In this document: positions 8,861 to 16,579 of the stretch, piece after piece
Layout of the letters: each line of letters opens with the position of its first letter
How positions within the stretch are numbered: the stretch's first letter is position 1
From: JALZKA01 sp963717635
GTDB lineage: Bacteria; Actinomycetota; Thermoleophilia; Solirubrobacterales; 70-9
Direction: 5' to 3'
Assembly: GCA_963717635.1 (NCBI GenBank)
Contig: OY970347.1
Location: forward strand, 496,001-560,000
Length of the DNA: 64,000 nucleotides
Notes under the pieces: generated by a model
Database searches by the model: none
What the model was told of the DNA's origin: nothing
Seen by the model: only the letters and a program-made list of their open reading frames with translations
Translations under genes and position numbers: made by a program

Positions 8861-9400
8861 TTAGCTGGGTTCCTCCGCGACGACGATCGGCGGCTCCTGC
8901 TTCCTGCGGGCCGCGAGCACCACGGCACCGACCGCTGCGATCAGCAGCAGGAGCGATGCCGCTTCGAAAGCGATCAGGAAGCGCTCCAGCATCAGTTCGC
9001 CGATCTGCGCGGGTGACCCGAAGCCCTCGGGGATCGTCGGGCCCTCACTGCCCAGGGTCTTGAGGCCGGTGCCCAGGATCGCGATCGAGAGCTCGATGAA
9101 CAGCGCCGCCGCCAGCAGCGGAGCGAGGAAGCGCTGGCCCGCGATCGGCTCCCAGATCGGCTCCTCGACGCCGCCGACGTAGGCGGCGACGAACACGTAG
9201 AGGACCATGACCGCGCCCGCGTAGACCACGACCTGCGCCGCCGCGATGAACTCGGCGTGGAGCAGGAGGAAGAGCCCGGCGAGCGAGACCAGATGCACGA
9301 CCAGGGCGAGCACGCTGAAGAACGGATTGCGCAGCGCGATCACGGCGATCGCGCCGCCCAGAGCGCCGATCGCACCCGCGAAGAAGGCCACCTCCTCCAT
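8861..9400 (-). CDS. nuoJ: NADH-quinone oxidoreductase subunit J
   Basis: A 179-residue, five-helix membrane subunit of complex I. It contains the family segment AAQVVVYAGAVMVLYVFVA, including the Tyr-Ala-Gly-Ala-Val pi-bulge helix. It is the first gene of nuoJKLMN. A TAGGAT hexamer at 9409-9414 (minus strand) lies 8 bases before ATG 9400 with no Shine-Dalgarno. The five distal nuo genes therefore probably have their own, near-leaderless promoter, separate from nuoA-I. Confidence 0.94.
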   Translation of the reverse strand: MEEVAFFAGAIGALGGAIAVIALRNPFFSVLALVVHLVSLAGLFLLLHAEFIAAAQVVVYAGAVMVLYVFVAAYVGGVEEPIWEPIAGQRFLAPLLAAALFIELSIAILGTGLKTLGSEGPTIPEGFGSPAQIGELMLERFLIAFEAASLLLLIAAVGAVVLAARRKQEPPIVVAEEPS

Positions 9401-9408
9401 CCCGGCGC

Positions 9409-9414
9409 ATCCTA
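9409..9414 (-). promoter_or_regulatory. putative -10 element of nuoJKLMN
   Basis: TAGGAT on the minus strand, 8 bases before the nuoJ ATG. This spacing would start the transcript at or beside the start codon. No good -35 is visible at 17 bp. Similar hexamers precede many other starts in this window. Confidence 0.4.
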
Positions 9415-9513
9415 TTCGCGGAATGCGATCACTCGCGCGTGGCGGAGAGTGCCGCGGAGATTGCCGCCGCCGCTAGAAGCTGGAGCTAGAGCGACGGCTG
9501 CCCGGCTTCGGCG

Positions 9514-10422
9514 CTACGTCGCCAGCGATTCGATCGCGTCAGCCACGATCTCCGGGCATTCGATCTGCGGGCAGTGCCCGCAGCCGGGGATCATCTCGAT
9601 CTGGGCGTCGGGGAGGAGCTCCGCGAAGCGCTCGGCGCCGGCGGGCGGGCAGAGGCGGTCGCGCTCGCCCCAGAGCGCCAGCACCGGGACGGTGATCCTC
9701 TCCGGGTCGAACGGGTCGGCCAGCTCCGGCCGCAGGCGCTTCGCGTAGTCGATTCGCTCGCGGATCACCGAGCGCTCGACCGTGAACCGCGTGAAGCGAT
9801 CGACCACCGACCGGTCGATCGCGGCCGGGTCACCGAATGCCAGCGCGCGGTAGATCCGGCCGGCGACCGAGCGGACAACGCCCTCGGGCACCGGCGCGGG
9901 CATCCCGATCAGCTGGGAGACGGCGGGGATCCGGTCGACGGTGAAGAACAGCGGCGCCATCTGGATCCCGGCCGGGCCGATCGGGACGACGCCGGCGATC
10001 GGCAGCTCGCCGTGCTGGGCCAGGCGCAGCGCCACCCAGCCGCCGAGCGAGTTGCCGGCCACGACCACCGGGCCACCGGTCTGTTCGGCGGCGCGCAGGA
10101 CCATCCGCGCGCCGACATCGACGAGCTGGTCGAGGACGCTGCCGCCGTTGAGCGGCGGCGCGACGCCAAAGCCCGGCTGGTCGTAGGCGATCGCCGGCAG
10201 CTGCTGATCGGCCAGCAAGTCGAGGACCTCGAGCCAGGTGTCGCCGTTGTCCATCCAGCCGTGGAGCAGCACGGCGCCGGTGCCCTTGCCCTTCGACCAG
10301 ATCGCCCGGGTCTCGATCCCGCCCACCGTGACCCGGCCGCGGCCGAGCCGGTTGATCGGGTCGGCGGGCGGCGTCTCGCGGCGTGGACCGTCGCGGTCTC
10401 CCAGGCGGATCGCAGGGCTCAT
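9514..10422 (-). CDS. alpha/beta-fold hydrolase
   Basis: A 302-residue cytoplasmic hydrolase with a complete triad. The oxyanion segment is LLHGWMDNG (53-61). The nucleophile elbow is GNSLGG (Ser125). The acid is in WGERDRLCP (Asp255) and the base in GCGHCPQIECP (His283). This is the epoxide hydrolase/esterase/C-C hydrolase superfamily; substrate is not predictable. Its ATG overlaps the stop of the upstream esterase (ATGA), and it is distal in the minus-strand acyl-CoA module, suggesting lipid or ester turnover. Confidence 0.85.
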   Translation of the reverse strand: MSPAIRLGDRDGPRRETPPADPINRLGRGRVTVGGIETRAIWSKGKGTGAVLLHGWMDNGDTWLEVLDLLADQQLPAIAYDQPGFGVAPPLNGGSVLDQLVDVGARMVLRAAEQTGGPVVVAGNSLGGWVALRLAQHGELPIAGVVPIGPAGIQMAPLFFTVDRIPAVSQLIGMPAPVPEGVVRSVAGRIYRALAFGDPAAIDRSVVDRFTRFTVERSVIRERIDYAKRLRPELADPFDPERITVPVLALWGERDRLCPPAGAERFAELLPDAQIEMIPGCGHCPQIECPEIVADAIESLAT

Positions 10423-11672
10423 GCCCGGGAGAGCATGCCCGCTTTTCGCGGCTCGTGCGCGGCTTGGCCCTCGGGGTCGTCCGGCGGCGGCTCGACCACG
10501 GTGCGCAGGAACCGCTCGATCCCCTCGACCACTCGGGCCGTGCGCAACGAGGGGAACAGGTCAAAGGCGTGCTCGGCGCCGGGCAGCTCGACGTAGAGCG
10601 CCACGTTGTCTGACACCGTCTCGAGCCGCTTGGCGAAGGCGCGCGCGTCGTCCACGGGAACCAGCGTGTCACGCTCGCCGTGGAAGATCAGGAACGGGGG
10701 TGCACCGGCGTGGACCCGATGCGTGGGGGAGACCACCCTGAAAGCGTCGGGGTCGTTCGCGCGACGGCGCTTGATCACGATCTCTTCGAGGAGCCAGCTG
10801 CGCAGCCCCTCGTAGTAGACGGCGTCCTCGTCGAGCATGTCGTAGATCCCGTAGAAAGGGACCGCCGCGGCGACCGAGGTGTCGGCATTCTCGAACCCCG
10901 GTTGCAGCGAACGGTCATCCGCGGTCAGGGCGGCCAGGGCACAGAGGTGCCCGCCCGCCGAGCCGCCTGTCAGGCAGATTCGCTCCGGATCGACGCCGAG
11001 GTCCTCAGCCTTCTCCCGCACCCAGGCGATCGCGCGCTTGACGTCGATCACGTGGTCCGGAAGCGTGGCGCGCGGGCTCAACCGGTAATCGACGTTGAAG
11101 CCGATCCAGCCGTTCGACGCCATGTGGTTCAGCAGGGGGATCCCCTGCTCGAGCCGACTGCCCGCGATCCAGCCGCCGCCGTGGACCTGGATCACGGCGG
11201 GGCGGGGGCGCGGGTCGAGCGTCGCGTCGCGCGGGCTGTAGACGTCGAGGCGCAGGCGCAGGCGGTCCTCGGAGTGGAAAACCACGCCGCGTCGCTTCCG
11301 GACCCCGCGCGGTAGCAGCATCAGCGCCGGGAGGACCAGGTGGCTGCGCGGGAAGCGGCTCGCCGCCGGCTCGCCCGGGACCTCCTCGAGCTCGCGCTCG
11401 ACGACGCCGGCGCTGCGGAAGCTGTCCCACGCCAGGCGCAGCAGGAGGGCCAGATCGGCTAGCAGGAGGGCCAGGACCACGACGCCGAGCGTGCTGCCGG
11501 TTCCACCGAGCGCCACCAGCCCGGCGATCGCAAGGGCGGCCAGCAGCGCGAACTGGAACGCGAACTCGCGCGCGAACAGGGCGCAGCTCCAGCGCGCCAC
11601 CTTCCACAGCAACTCGCCCGGCGGGTTCAGACGCCAGAGCCGGACGAGCAGCCGCAGCTGCCCACGAATCAT
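10419..11672 (-). CDS. membrane-anchored alpha/beta-hydrolase (HSL/esterase-type)
   Basis: A 417-residue protein. Hydrophobic helices at about residues 36-55 and 61-80 anchor the N-terminus. The catalytic domain from about 130 has the oxyanion motif HGGGW (164-168), the nucleophile elbow GGSAGG (Ser238), acid Asp335 in HGERDTLVP and base His368 in GAEHAF. These match the hormone-sensitive-lipase/BD-FAE esterase group acting on short- to medium-chain esters. It is coupled to the next hydrolase by a 4-base overlap and lies 60 bases after the acyl-CoA dehydrogenase, a gap filled by a repeat element. Confidence 0.85.
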   Translation of the reverse strand: MIRGQLRLLVRLWRLNPPGELLWKVARWSCALFAREFAFQFALLAALAIAGLVALGGTGSTLGVVVLALLLADLALLLRLAWDSFRSAGVVERELEEVPGEPAASRFPRSHLVLPALMLLPRGVRKRRGVVFHSEDRLRLRLDVYSPRDATLDPRPRPAVIQVHGGGWIAGSRLEQGIPLLNHMASNGWIGFNVDYRLSPRATLPDHVIDVKRAIAWVREKAEDLGVDPERICLTGGSAGGHLCALAALTADDRSLQPGFENADTSVAAAVPFYGIYDMLDEDAVYYEGLRSWLLEEIVIKRRRANDPDAFRVVSPTHRVHAGAPPFLIFHGERDTLVPVDDARAFAKRLETVSDNVALYVELPGAEHAFDLFPSLRTARVVEGIERFLRTVVEPPPDDPEGQAAHEPRKAGMLSRA

Positions 11673-11682
11673 CGGTGTTCCC

Positions 11683-11731
11683 GTGAGCGACTCTGTCGCG
11701 AAAGCAAGTTTGCCACCCTGGTGAGGGAGGG
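11683..11731 (+). repeat. intercistronic two-hairpin element, copy A
   Basis: Bases 11683-11705 match, over 23 identical positions, the minus strand of 22062-22084. The first hairpin is GCGAC-TCT-GTCGC. The second region differs in sequence from the other copies but still forms CACC-CT-GGTG, followed by GGGAGG. It lies in the 60-base gap between the acyl-CoA dehydrogenase and the esterase. Here it is antisense to both flanking genes, unlike copies B and C. Confidence 0.55.
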
Positions 11732-11732
11732 G

Positions 11733-12902
11733 TTAGAGCCCGTAGGTCTTCGAGATGATCTCGCGCTGGATCTCGGAGGTGCCGCCGTAGATCGTCGAGA
11801 CGAGCGTGGTACGCACGTGGCGCTCCATGTCGTACTCGGAGGCGTAGCCGTAGCCGCCCATCATCTGCATGCCTTCGAGCGCGATCTTCTTCGCGGTCTC
11901 GGTGACCTTGAGCTTCGCCATCGAGGCCTCGCGCGGCAGCATCCGGTTCGGATCCGAGTCCACTTTGCGGGCGACGTCGTAGACCAGCAGCCGGCAGCAC
12001 TCGAGCTCGGTCGCCAGGTCCGCGAGGCGGTGCTTGATCGTCTGGAACGAGCCGATCGGGCGGTCGAACTGCTTGCGCTCCTTGACGTAGGCGAGGACGT
12101 CGTCGAACGCGCGCTGACCGACGCCCAGCATCATCGCGCCAAGGATCAGACGCTCGACGTTCAGCCCGGCCATGAGCTGCGTCCACGCCTGGCCGTCCTG
12201 GCCGAGCACGCGCTCGGCCGAGATCCGGCAGTCGGTGAAGAACAGGTCGTTCACCTCGCGCCCGCCCATCGTCTCGATCGGCCGGATCTCCAGTCCGTCG
12301 GCCTCGGTTGGGACCGAGATCATCGTCAACCCCTCGTGCTTCGAGCCGGTCCGGTCCGAGCGCGCGATCAGCAGGATGTTGGTGGCGTTGTGGGCGCCGG
12401 AGATCCAGGTCTTTTGGCCATTGATCACGTACTCGCCGTTGTCTCGCTCGGCCTTGCAGGAGAGGTTGCCGACATCGGAGCCCGCCTCCGGCTCCGACAT
12501 CGCGATCGCCTCGACGTTGCCGCCGGCAATCCCGGACAAGATCTCCTGCTTTTGCTCGTCGGTGCCGAACCGGTCGTAGGCACCGGCGACGATCGAGCTG
12601 ATCCCGAACTCGCCCGCCGGGATCTGCCCGCGTGAGATCTCCTCGAGCAGCAGGCAGAGGTCGACCATGCCGCCGCCGGAGCCGCCGTACTCCTCGGGGA
12701 TCGCGACGCCGAGCCAGCCGAGCTCGGCGAGCTTCGCGTAGATCTCCATATTCTGCGCGTCCGTATAGCCGTTGGTCAGCTTCTCGCGCTGCTCCTGGGT
12801 CCCGCATTCGCGGGAGGCGAAGTCACGGATCGCCTCGCGGAACGCGAGCTGCTCGTCTGAGAATGCCTCGGCGGATGCCGGCGCTGCCGTGGCCGTGGTC
12901 AT
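11733..12902 (-). CDS. acyl-CoA dehydrogenase family protein
   Basis: A 389-residue flavoprotein of the acyl-CoA dehydrogenase fold from ATG 12902. The flavin/substrate segments are visible: AIAMSEPEAGSDVGNLSC, NGQKTWISGAHNATNIL, and C-terminal GYGYASEYDMERHVRT with IYGGTSEIQREII. It oxidises an acyl-CoA to the 2-enoyl-CoA with FAD, passing electrons to ETF. Its ATG overlaps the thiolase stop (ATGA), placing it in one operon with a thiolase, with a MaoC hydratase divergent: a beta-oxidation-like set. Chain or sterol specificity is unknown. Confidence 0.92.
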   Translation of the reverse strand: MTTATAAPASAEAFSDEQLAFREAIRDFASRECGTQEQREKLTNGYTDAQNMEIYAKLAELGWLGVAIPEEYGGSGGGMVDLCLLLEEISRGQIPAGEFGISSIVAGAYDRFGTDEQKQEILSGIAGGNVEAIAMSEPEAGSDVGNLSCKAERDNGEYVINGQKTWISGAHNATNILLIARSDRTGSKHEGLTMISVPTEADGLEIRPIETMGGREVNDLFFTDCRISAERVLGQDGQAWTQLMAGLNVERLILGAMMLGVGQRAFDDVLAYVKERKQFDRPIGSFQTIKHRLADLATELECCRLLVYDVARKVDSDPNRMLPREASMAKLKVTETAKKIALEGMQMMGGYGYASEYDMERHVRTTLVSTIYGGTSEIQREIISKTYGL

Positions 12903-14107
12903 GCGCTGGCGGGCTTGTAAACGGATACGACGGCCGCGCCGCCGAGGCCGATGTTGTGCTGGAGGGCGACCTTGGCGCCGTCGACCTGGCGCTGGTCCGC
13001 CGTGCCGCGAAGCTGCCAGGTCAGCTCGGAGCACTGCGCGAGGCCGGTCGCCCCGAGCGGGTGTCCCTTCGAGATCAGGCCACCCGACGGGTTGACCACC
13101 GGGCCTGAGCCGCCGAACGTCGTCGCCTCGGCGTCGACCAGCTTGTGGCCCTCGCCTTCGGCAGCGAAGCCCAGCGCCTCGTAGGTGATCAGCTCGTTCG
13201 CCGAGAAGCAGTCGTGGAGCTCGCAGACGTCAACGTCGGACGCCGAGACTTCGGCCTCCTCGTACGCCTGGTTCGCCGCCTCCTTCGACATGTCGAAGCC
13301 GACCAGCTTGATGCAGTCGGTCTCGTCGTCGAAGGTCGAGGAGAGGTCGGTGACCATCGCCTGACCGGCGATCTCGATTGCCTGGTCCCAGAGACCGTGC
13401 TCGTCCACGTAGCTCTCCGACGCGACGATCGCGCAGGCGGCGCCGTCCGAGGTCGGCGAGCACTGCAGCTTCGTCAGCGGCTCGTGGATCATCCGCGCGT
13501 CCTTGATCTCTTCGAGCGAGTACTCGTCCTGGAACTGCGCGTACGGGTTGTTGACCGAGTGCTTGTGGTTCTTCCAGCCGATCCACGCGTAGTGGTCGGG
13601 GGTCGACCCGTACTTCTCCATGTGGTCGCGGCCCGCGTTGCCAAACATCTGCGGCGCGAACGGCGATTCCTCGGGCGAGCGGATCTCGAACATGCGCATC
13701 ATGTGCTTGTCGAGCGCCGGGGTGCGGTCCGTGTACTTCATGCCCAGCGAGCCCTTCTCCATCTTCTCGAACCCGACCGCGAGGGCGCAATCGGCGCTGC
13801 CGCCCTTCACGGCCTGGCGCGCCAGAAACAGCGCCGAGGAGCCGGTCGAGCAGTTGTTGTTGACGTTGATGACCGGGATCCCGGTCAGGCCGAGCTGGTA
13901 GACGGCGCGCTGCCCGTAGGTCGAGTCGCCGTAGCAGTAGCCCGCGTAGGCCTGCTCGACGTCGTCGTAGGAGATGCCCGCGTCGCCGAGGGCCTTCTCG
14001 CCGGCCTCGGTCGCCCACTCGGGGTAGTCGCCCTCCTTCGTCCCGGGCTTGTCGAACTTCGTCATGCCGACGCCGATCACGAAGGTGCGGTTGCCGTTCT
14101 TGCTCAT
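12899..14107 (-). CDS. thiolase-like lipid-transfer protein / acetyl-CoA acetyltransferase
   Basis: A 402-residue thiolase of the SCP-x/lipid-transfer type. The nucleophile is Cys86 in NVNNNCSTGSSA. The C-terminal active-site region is NPSGGLISKGHPLGATGLAQ, supplying His. ATG 14107 (MSKNGNRTFVIGVGMTKF) is chosen; a longer frame reaches 14158 but enters the promoter region. It would cleave 3-ketoacyl-CoA, possibly branched or sterol side chains as for other SCP-x thiolases (family knowledge). First gene of the minus-strand acyl-CoA operon, divergent from MaoC. Confidence 0.9.
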   Translation of the reverse strand: MSKNGNRTFVIGVGMTKFDKPGTKEGDYPEWATEAGEKALGDAGISYDDVEQAYAGYCYGDSTYGQRAVYQLGLTGIPVINVNNNCSTGSSALFLARQAVKGGSADCALAVGFEKMEKGSLGMKYTDRTPALDKHMMRMFEIRSPEESPFAPQMFGNAGRDHMEKYGSTPDHYAWIGWKNHKHSVNNPYAQFQDEYSLEEIKDARMIHEPLTKLQCSPTSDGAACAIVASESYVDEHGLWDQAIEIAGQAMVTDLSSTFDDETDCIKLVGFDMSKEAANQAYEEAEVSASDVDVCELHDCFSANELITYEALGFAAEGEGHKLVDAEATTFGGSGPVVNPSGGLISKGHPLGATGLAQCSELTWQLRGTADQRQVDGAKVALQHNIGLGGAAVVSVYKPASA

Positions 14108-14153
14108 CGGATTTGTGATGCCTTTCGGTTGAAGTGGTCCGCCAAAGATACAG

Positions 14154-14172
14154 AACAACCGTTCGGTTTGTT
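14154..14172. promoter_or_regulatory. inverted-repeat operator candidate in divergent thiolase/MaoC promoter
   Basis: The core AACCG-TT-CGGTT (14157-14168) is a perfect 5-bp inverted repeat, extended imperfectly to AACA and TGTT on the flanks. It overlaps the spacer of the MaoC promoter, whose -10 TACGCT (14172-14177) stands 6 bases before the ATG. A TetR-family gene in the same transcript is the obvious candidate ligand-responsive repressor (inference). Confidence 0.5.
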
Positions 14173-14177
14173 ACGCT
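14172..14177 (+). promoter_or_regulatory. putative -10 of maoC-tetR, leaderless
   Basis: TACGCT preceded by TG with one base between (TGTTACGCT), an extended -10 pattern. It lies 6 bases before ATG 14184 with no Shine-Dalgarno, so the mRNA probably begins at the start codon. Confidence 0.5.
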
Positions 14178-14183
14178 CGCGCC

Positions 14184-15050
14184 ATGACTACCGAAACCGC
14201 ACCCACGTTCAAGGCCGACGCGATCGGAACCCCTGGCGACCCCGTCAAGTTCACGGTCGAACGCGAGCGGATTGCCGCCTACGCCGCCGCCACCAACGAC
14301 GGAATCGCGCAGCACGCCGCCGGCGGCATCGCGCCCCCGGTCTTCTCGATCGTCCCGGCATTCCAGTCGGCAGGGATGGCCAGCCTGCAGGTGATTCCCG
14401 GCGAGCTGCTCGGCGCGATCCTCCACGGTGAGCAGGACTTTCACTTCCACAAGCCGATCGAACCGGGCATGGAGCTGGAGACGATCTCGAGCCCGATCGG
14501 CATGCGCCAGCGCTCTTCGGGCGTGACCGTCGCGGTGCGGGCGGAGACGCGGGACGGCGACGGCGACCTGGTCACGGAGCAGTACATGACCTCATTCGTG
14601 CGCGGCGCCCAGGGCGTCGAGGACGCCGGCGAGGTCGCTCCCGAGCACGGCTTCGACGATTCGCTGCGCGAGCGCGCCCCTGACGCCGAGGTCGTCCAGG
14701 CCTATGACGACGATCAGACGTTCCGCTACGCGGAGGCGTCGGGCGACCCGATGCAGATCCACCTCGACGAGGAGTTCGCCAAGTCGGTCGGACTGCCCGG
14801 GATCATCATCCACGGGCTCTGCTCGATGGCGTTCACCTCGGTCGCCGTGATTGAGAGCTTCACGCCGGAGGACCCGAGCCGCCTGCGCCGGCTGGCGGTG
14901 CGGTTCGCGAGCATCGCCCTGCCCGAGCAGACGATCACGACCAGGATCTGGTCCGCGGGCGAGCGCGAGGGACGCGATTGCTACGCGTACGAGACGACTT
15001 CCGACGCGGACGCGATCGTGATCAAGGACGGCTGGGCGGAGATTGCCTGA
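14184..15050 (+). CDS. MaoC-like enoyl-CoA hydratase, double hot-dog
   Basis: A 288-residue protein with two hot-dog halves (about 20-140 and 160-288). The hydratase-2 motif YAEASGDPMQIHLD gives Asp188 and His193 as the catalytic pair, followed by IIIHGLCSMA. It hydrates 2-enoyl-CoA to (R)- or branched 3-hydroxyacyl-CoA. It is divergent from the thiolase/acyl-CoA dehydrogenase operon and overlaps tetR by 8 bases, so it is likely regulated together with that operon through the shared intergenic operator. Confidence 0.88.
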   Translation: MTTETAPTFKADAIGTPGDPVKFTVERERIAAYAAATNDGIAQHAAGGIAPPVFSIVPAFQSAGMASLQVIPGELLGAILHGEQDFHFHKPIEPGMELETISSPIGMRQRSSGVTVAVRAETRDGDGDLVTEQYMTSFVRGAQGVEDAGEVAPEHGFDDSLRERAPDAEVVQAYDDDQTFRYAEASGDPMQIHLDEEFAKSVGLPGIIIHGLCSMAFTSVAVIESFTPEDPSRLRRLAVRFASIALPEQTITTRIWSAGEREGRDCYAYETTSDADAIVIKDGWAEIA

Positions 15051-15675
15051 CGTCGACCAACGGACTGGCGGCGGGCGCCGGACGCAGTCCGAGCGCCGGG
15101 CCGAGACGCGCGGCCGCCTGCTCGACGCGACGATCGAGAGCCTGATCGAGGTCGGCTACGCCGGGACCACGATCCGCGCTGTGACGGAGCGCGCGGGGGT
15201 TTCCCAGGGCGCGCAGTCGCACCACTTCCCGCACCGGGTGGATCTCGTCGCAAGCGCCTTCGAGCACCTGGCCGAGCAGCGAAGCGCCCGCTACGCCGAC
15301 CAGGCGCGGGAGCTCAAGGGCGACCGGGCGACTCGCATGCGAGCGCTGCTCGACATGCTCTGGGAGGACTTCTCGAGCCCGCTCTTCACGGTCGCGGCGA
15401 AGCTCTGGGTCGCGAGCGCCGACGACGACGAGCTCCGCGAGCGCCTGATCCCGGTCGAGCGCAAGATCAACTCGCGGATGGCAGAGATCGCGCGCGAGGT
15501 AGCGGGGGACCTCGGCGGCGAGTCGGGGTTCGACCGCAAGCTCGCGGTTGCGATGAACACGATCGCCGGCCTGGCACTGGTGCGCGAGTTCGACCCCTCG
15601 GGCCGCGCCAGCCGCGGCAAGCAGTGGCCGTACCACCGCGAGGCGCTCGAGCGGATGCTCAACGGCTCGGCGTAA
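15043..15675 (+). CDS. TetR/AcrR family transcriptional regulator
   Basis: A 210-residue regulator. The N-terminal helix-turn-helix is seen in IESLIEVGYAGTTIRAVTER followed by AGVSQGAQSHHFPHRVDLV, the classical TetR recognition helix region. The rest is an all-helical ligand domain. The TTG start at 15043 overlaps the MaoC stop region by 8 bases. It probably represses the divergent acyl-CoA genes, responding to an acyl-CoA (inference from context). Confidence 0.9.
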   Translation: MPDVDQRTGGGRRTQSERRAETRGRLLDATIESLIEVGYAGTTIRAVTERAGVSQGAQSHHFPHRVDLVASAFEHLAEQRSARYADQARELKGDRATRMRALLDMLWEDFSSPLFTVAAKLWVASADDDELRERLIPVERKINSRMAEIAREVAGDLGGESGFDRKLAVAMNTIAGLALVREFDPSGRASRGKQWPYHREALERMLNGSA

Positions 15676-15708
15676 AGCCGGTCAGACTCACGCGACGAAC
15701 GAGGCGTA

Positions 15709-15950
15709 GTGGAGGAGGCCGCCGAGCGGTCGGCGAAGGCCGGCGAGGAGATGTCCGACGACATCAGGTGGATCCGCAGCTACGTCCTCGAAGAGGGCGG
15801 CAGCACGGTCGGGACGTCTGCATCTACCAGGCGACCGGCGAGGAAACGATTCGCAAGCACGGCGACCTGGCCCGACTGCCGGTGGACGAGGTGATCCCGA
15901 TCGCGGACACCGTCATCGTCCGACCGGACCCGGAGCCGGCCGCCGCGTAG
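15709..15950 (+). pseudogene. frameshifted DUF4242 (SCO4226-like) gene remnant
   Basis: Two adjacent frames together make a DUF4242-like domain. The first gives IRWIRSYVLEEGGSTVGT. The second continues VCIYQATGEETIRKHGD and LPVDEVIPIADTVIVRPDP. Joining them needs one extra base near 15812 (GGGACGTC to GGGACGGTC). The N-terminal strand expected in this family is also not evident. DUF4242 proteins are about 80-90 residues. This is either a decayed gene or a sequencing error at one G. It sits just after tetR, ahead of the hairpin at 15979. Confidence 0.6.
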
Positions 15951-15978
15951 CCAGCTGCAGGTAGCGAGTCCCTACCCG

Positions 15979-16023
15979 CGAACGACGGATTGCCGGACAC
16001 TGTGTCCGGTTTCCCGTCGTTCG
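15979..16023. terminator. large bipartite hairpin between convergent genes
   Basis: The outer arms CGAACGACGG (15979-15988) and CCGTCGTTCG (16014-16023) pair perfectly. The inner arms CCGGACA and TGTCCGG pair around a 3-base loop, with a small symmetric internal bulge. It lies between the end of the DUF4242 remnant (plus) and the nuoI stop (minus), so it can serve as a bidirectional terminator. No U-run follows on either strand. Confidence 0.7.
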
Positions 16024-16033
16024 GTGCTGAGCG

Positions 16034-16579
16034 CTACTCGCCGTCGGTCCGCAGCGGGGTGCGCTCGACGGACTCGGCAAGCAGCATCTCCTTGGTGAAG
16101 ATCAGGTCGCCGCGGTTGTAGTCGGCCATCTCGTAGTCGTGGCCCATCGTGATCGCGTCGAACGGGCAGGCGACCTCGCAGTAGCCGCAGAAGATGCAGC
16201 GCGCGAGGTTGATCTCGTAGACCGACGCGTAGCGCTCGCCCGCGGAGACCCGGTCATCCGGGTCGTTCTCGGCCGCGACAACCCGGATGCAGTCCGCCGG
16301 GCAGGCGGCCGCGCAGAGCGAGCAGCCGACGCACTTCTCGAGTCCGGTGTCCTCGAAGCGGTGCAGCTTGTGGCGGCCGCGGAAGCGGGGGTAGACGGCC
16401 GTCTTCTGCTCCGGGTACTGGACGGTTACCGGGCCCTCGATCATCCGGGCCATGGTCGTCTTCAGCCCGCGCAGGGTCTCACCGAACACGCGGTAGGCGC
16501 CCTTGGCGCCCCCAGGGTCCGGCCCGCGCTGGACCTGGACGATTGAGTCGTCCTTGAGGTAGGGAAACTCCTCGGACAT
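16034..16579 (-). CDS. nuoI: NADH-quinone oxidoreductase subunit I
   Basis: A 181-residue ferredoxin-like complex I subunit. Two [4Fe-4S] motifs are explicit: CVGCSLCAAACPADCI and CIFCGYCEVACPFDAI. They form clusters N6a/N6b in the peripheral arm. ATG 16579 overlaps the nuoH TGA by one base (TGATG). It is the last gene of nuoA-I; a strong hairpin follows its stop, and the J-N genes resume 6.6 kb away. Confidence 0.95.
   Translation of the reverse strand: MSEEFPYLKDDSIVQVQRGPDPGGAKGAYRVFGETLRGLKTTMARMIEGPVTVQYPEQKTAVYPRFRGRHKLHRFEDTGLEKCVGCSLCAAACPADCIRVVAAENDPDDRVSAGERYASVYEINLARCIFCGYCEVACPFDAITMGHDYEMADYNRGDLIFTKEMLLAESVERTPLRTDGE

Noticed and set aside
11005..12807. Minus-strand frame of 600 codons across the acyl-CoA dehydrogenase and esterase
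   Set aside because: Wrong frame for both genes; Arg/Pro-rich. The correct frames show conserved acyl-CoA dehydrogenase and esterase motifs with a 60-base gap.
9514..15950. Acyl-CoA module as a genomic island
   Set aside because: No integrase, transposase, tRNA or flanking repeat was found, and codon style matches the neighbours. The split of nuo is reported but not claimed as an island.
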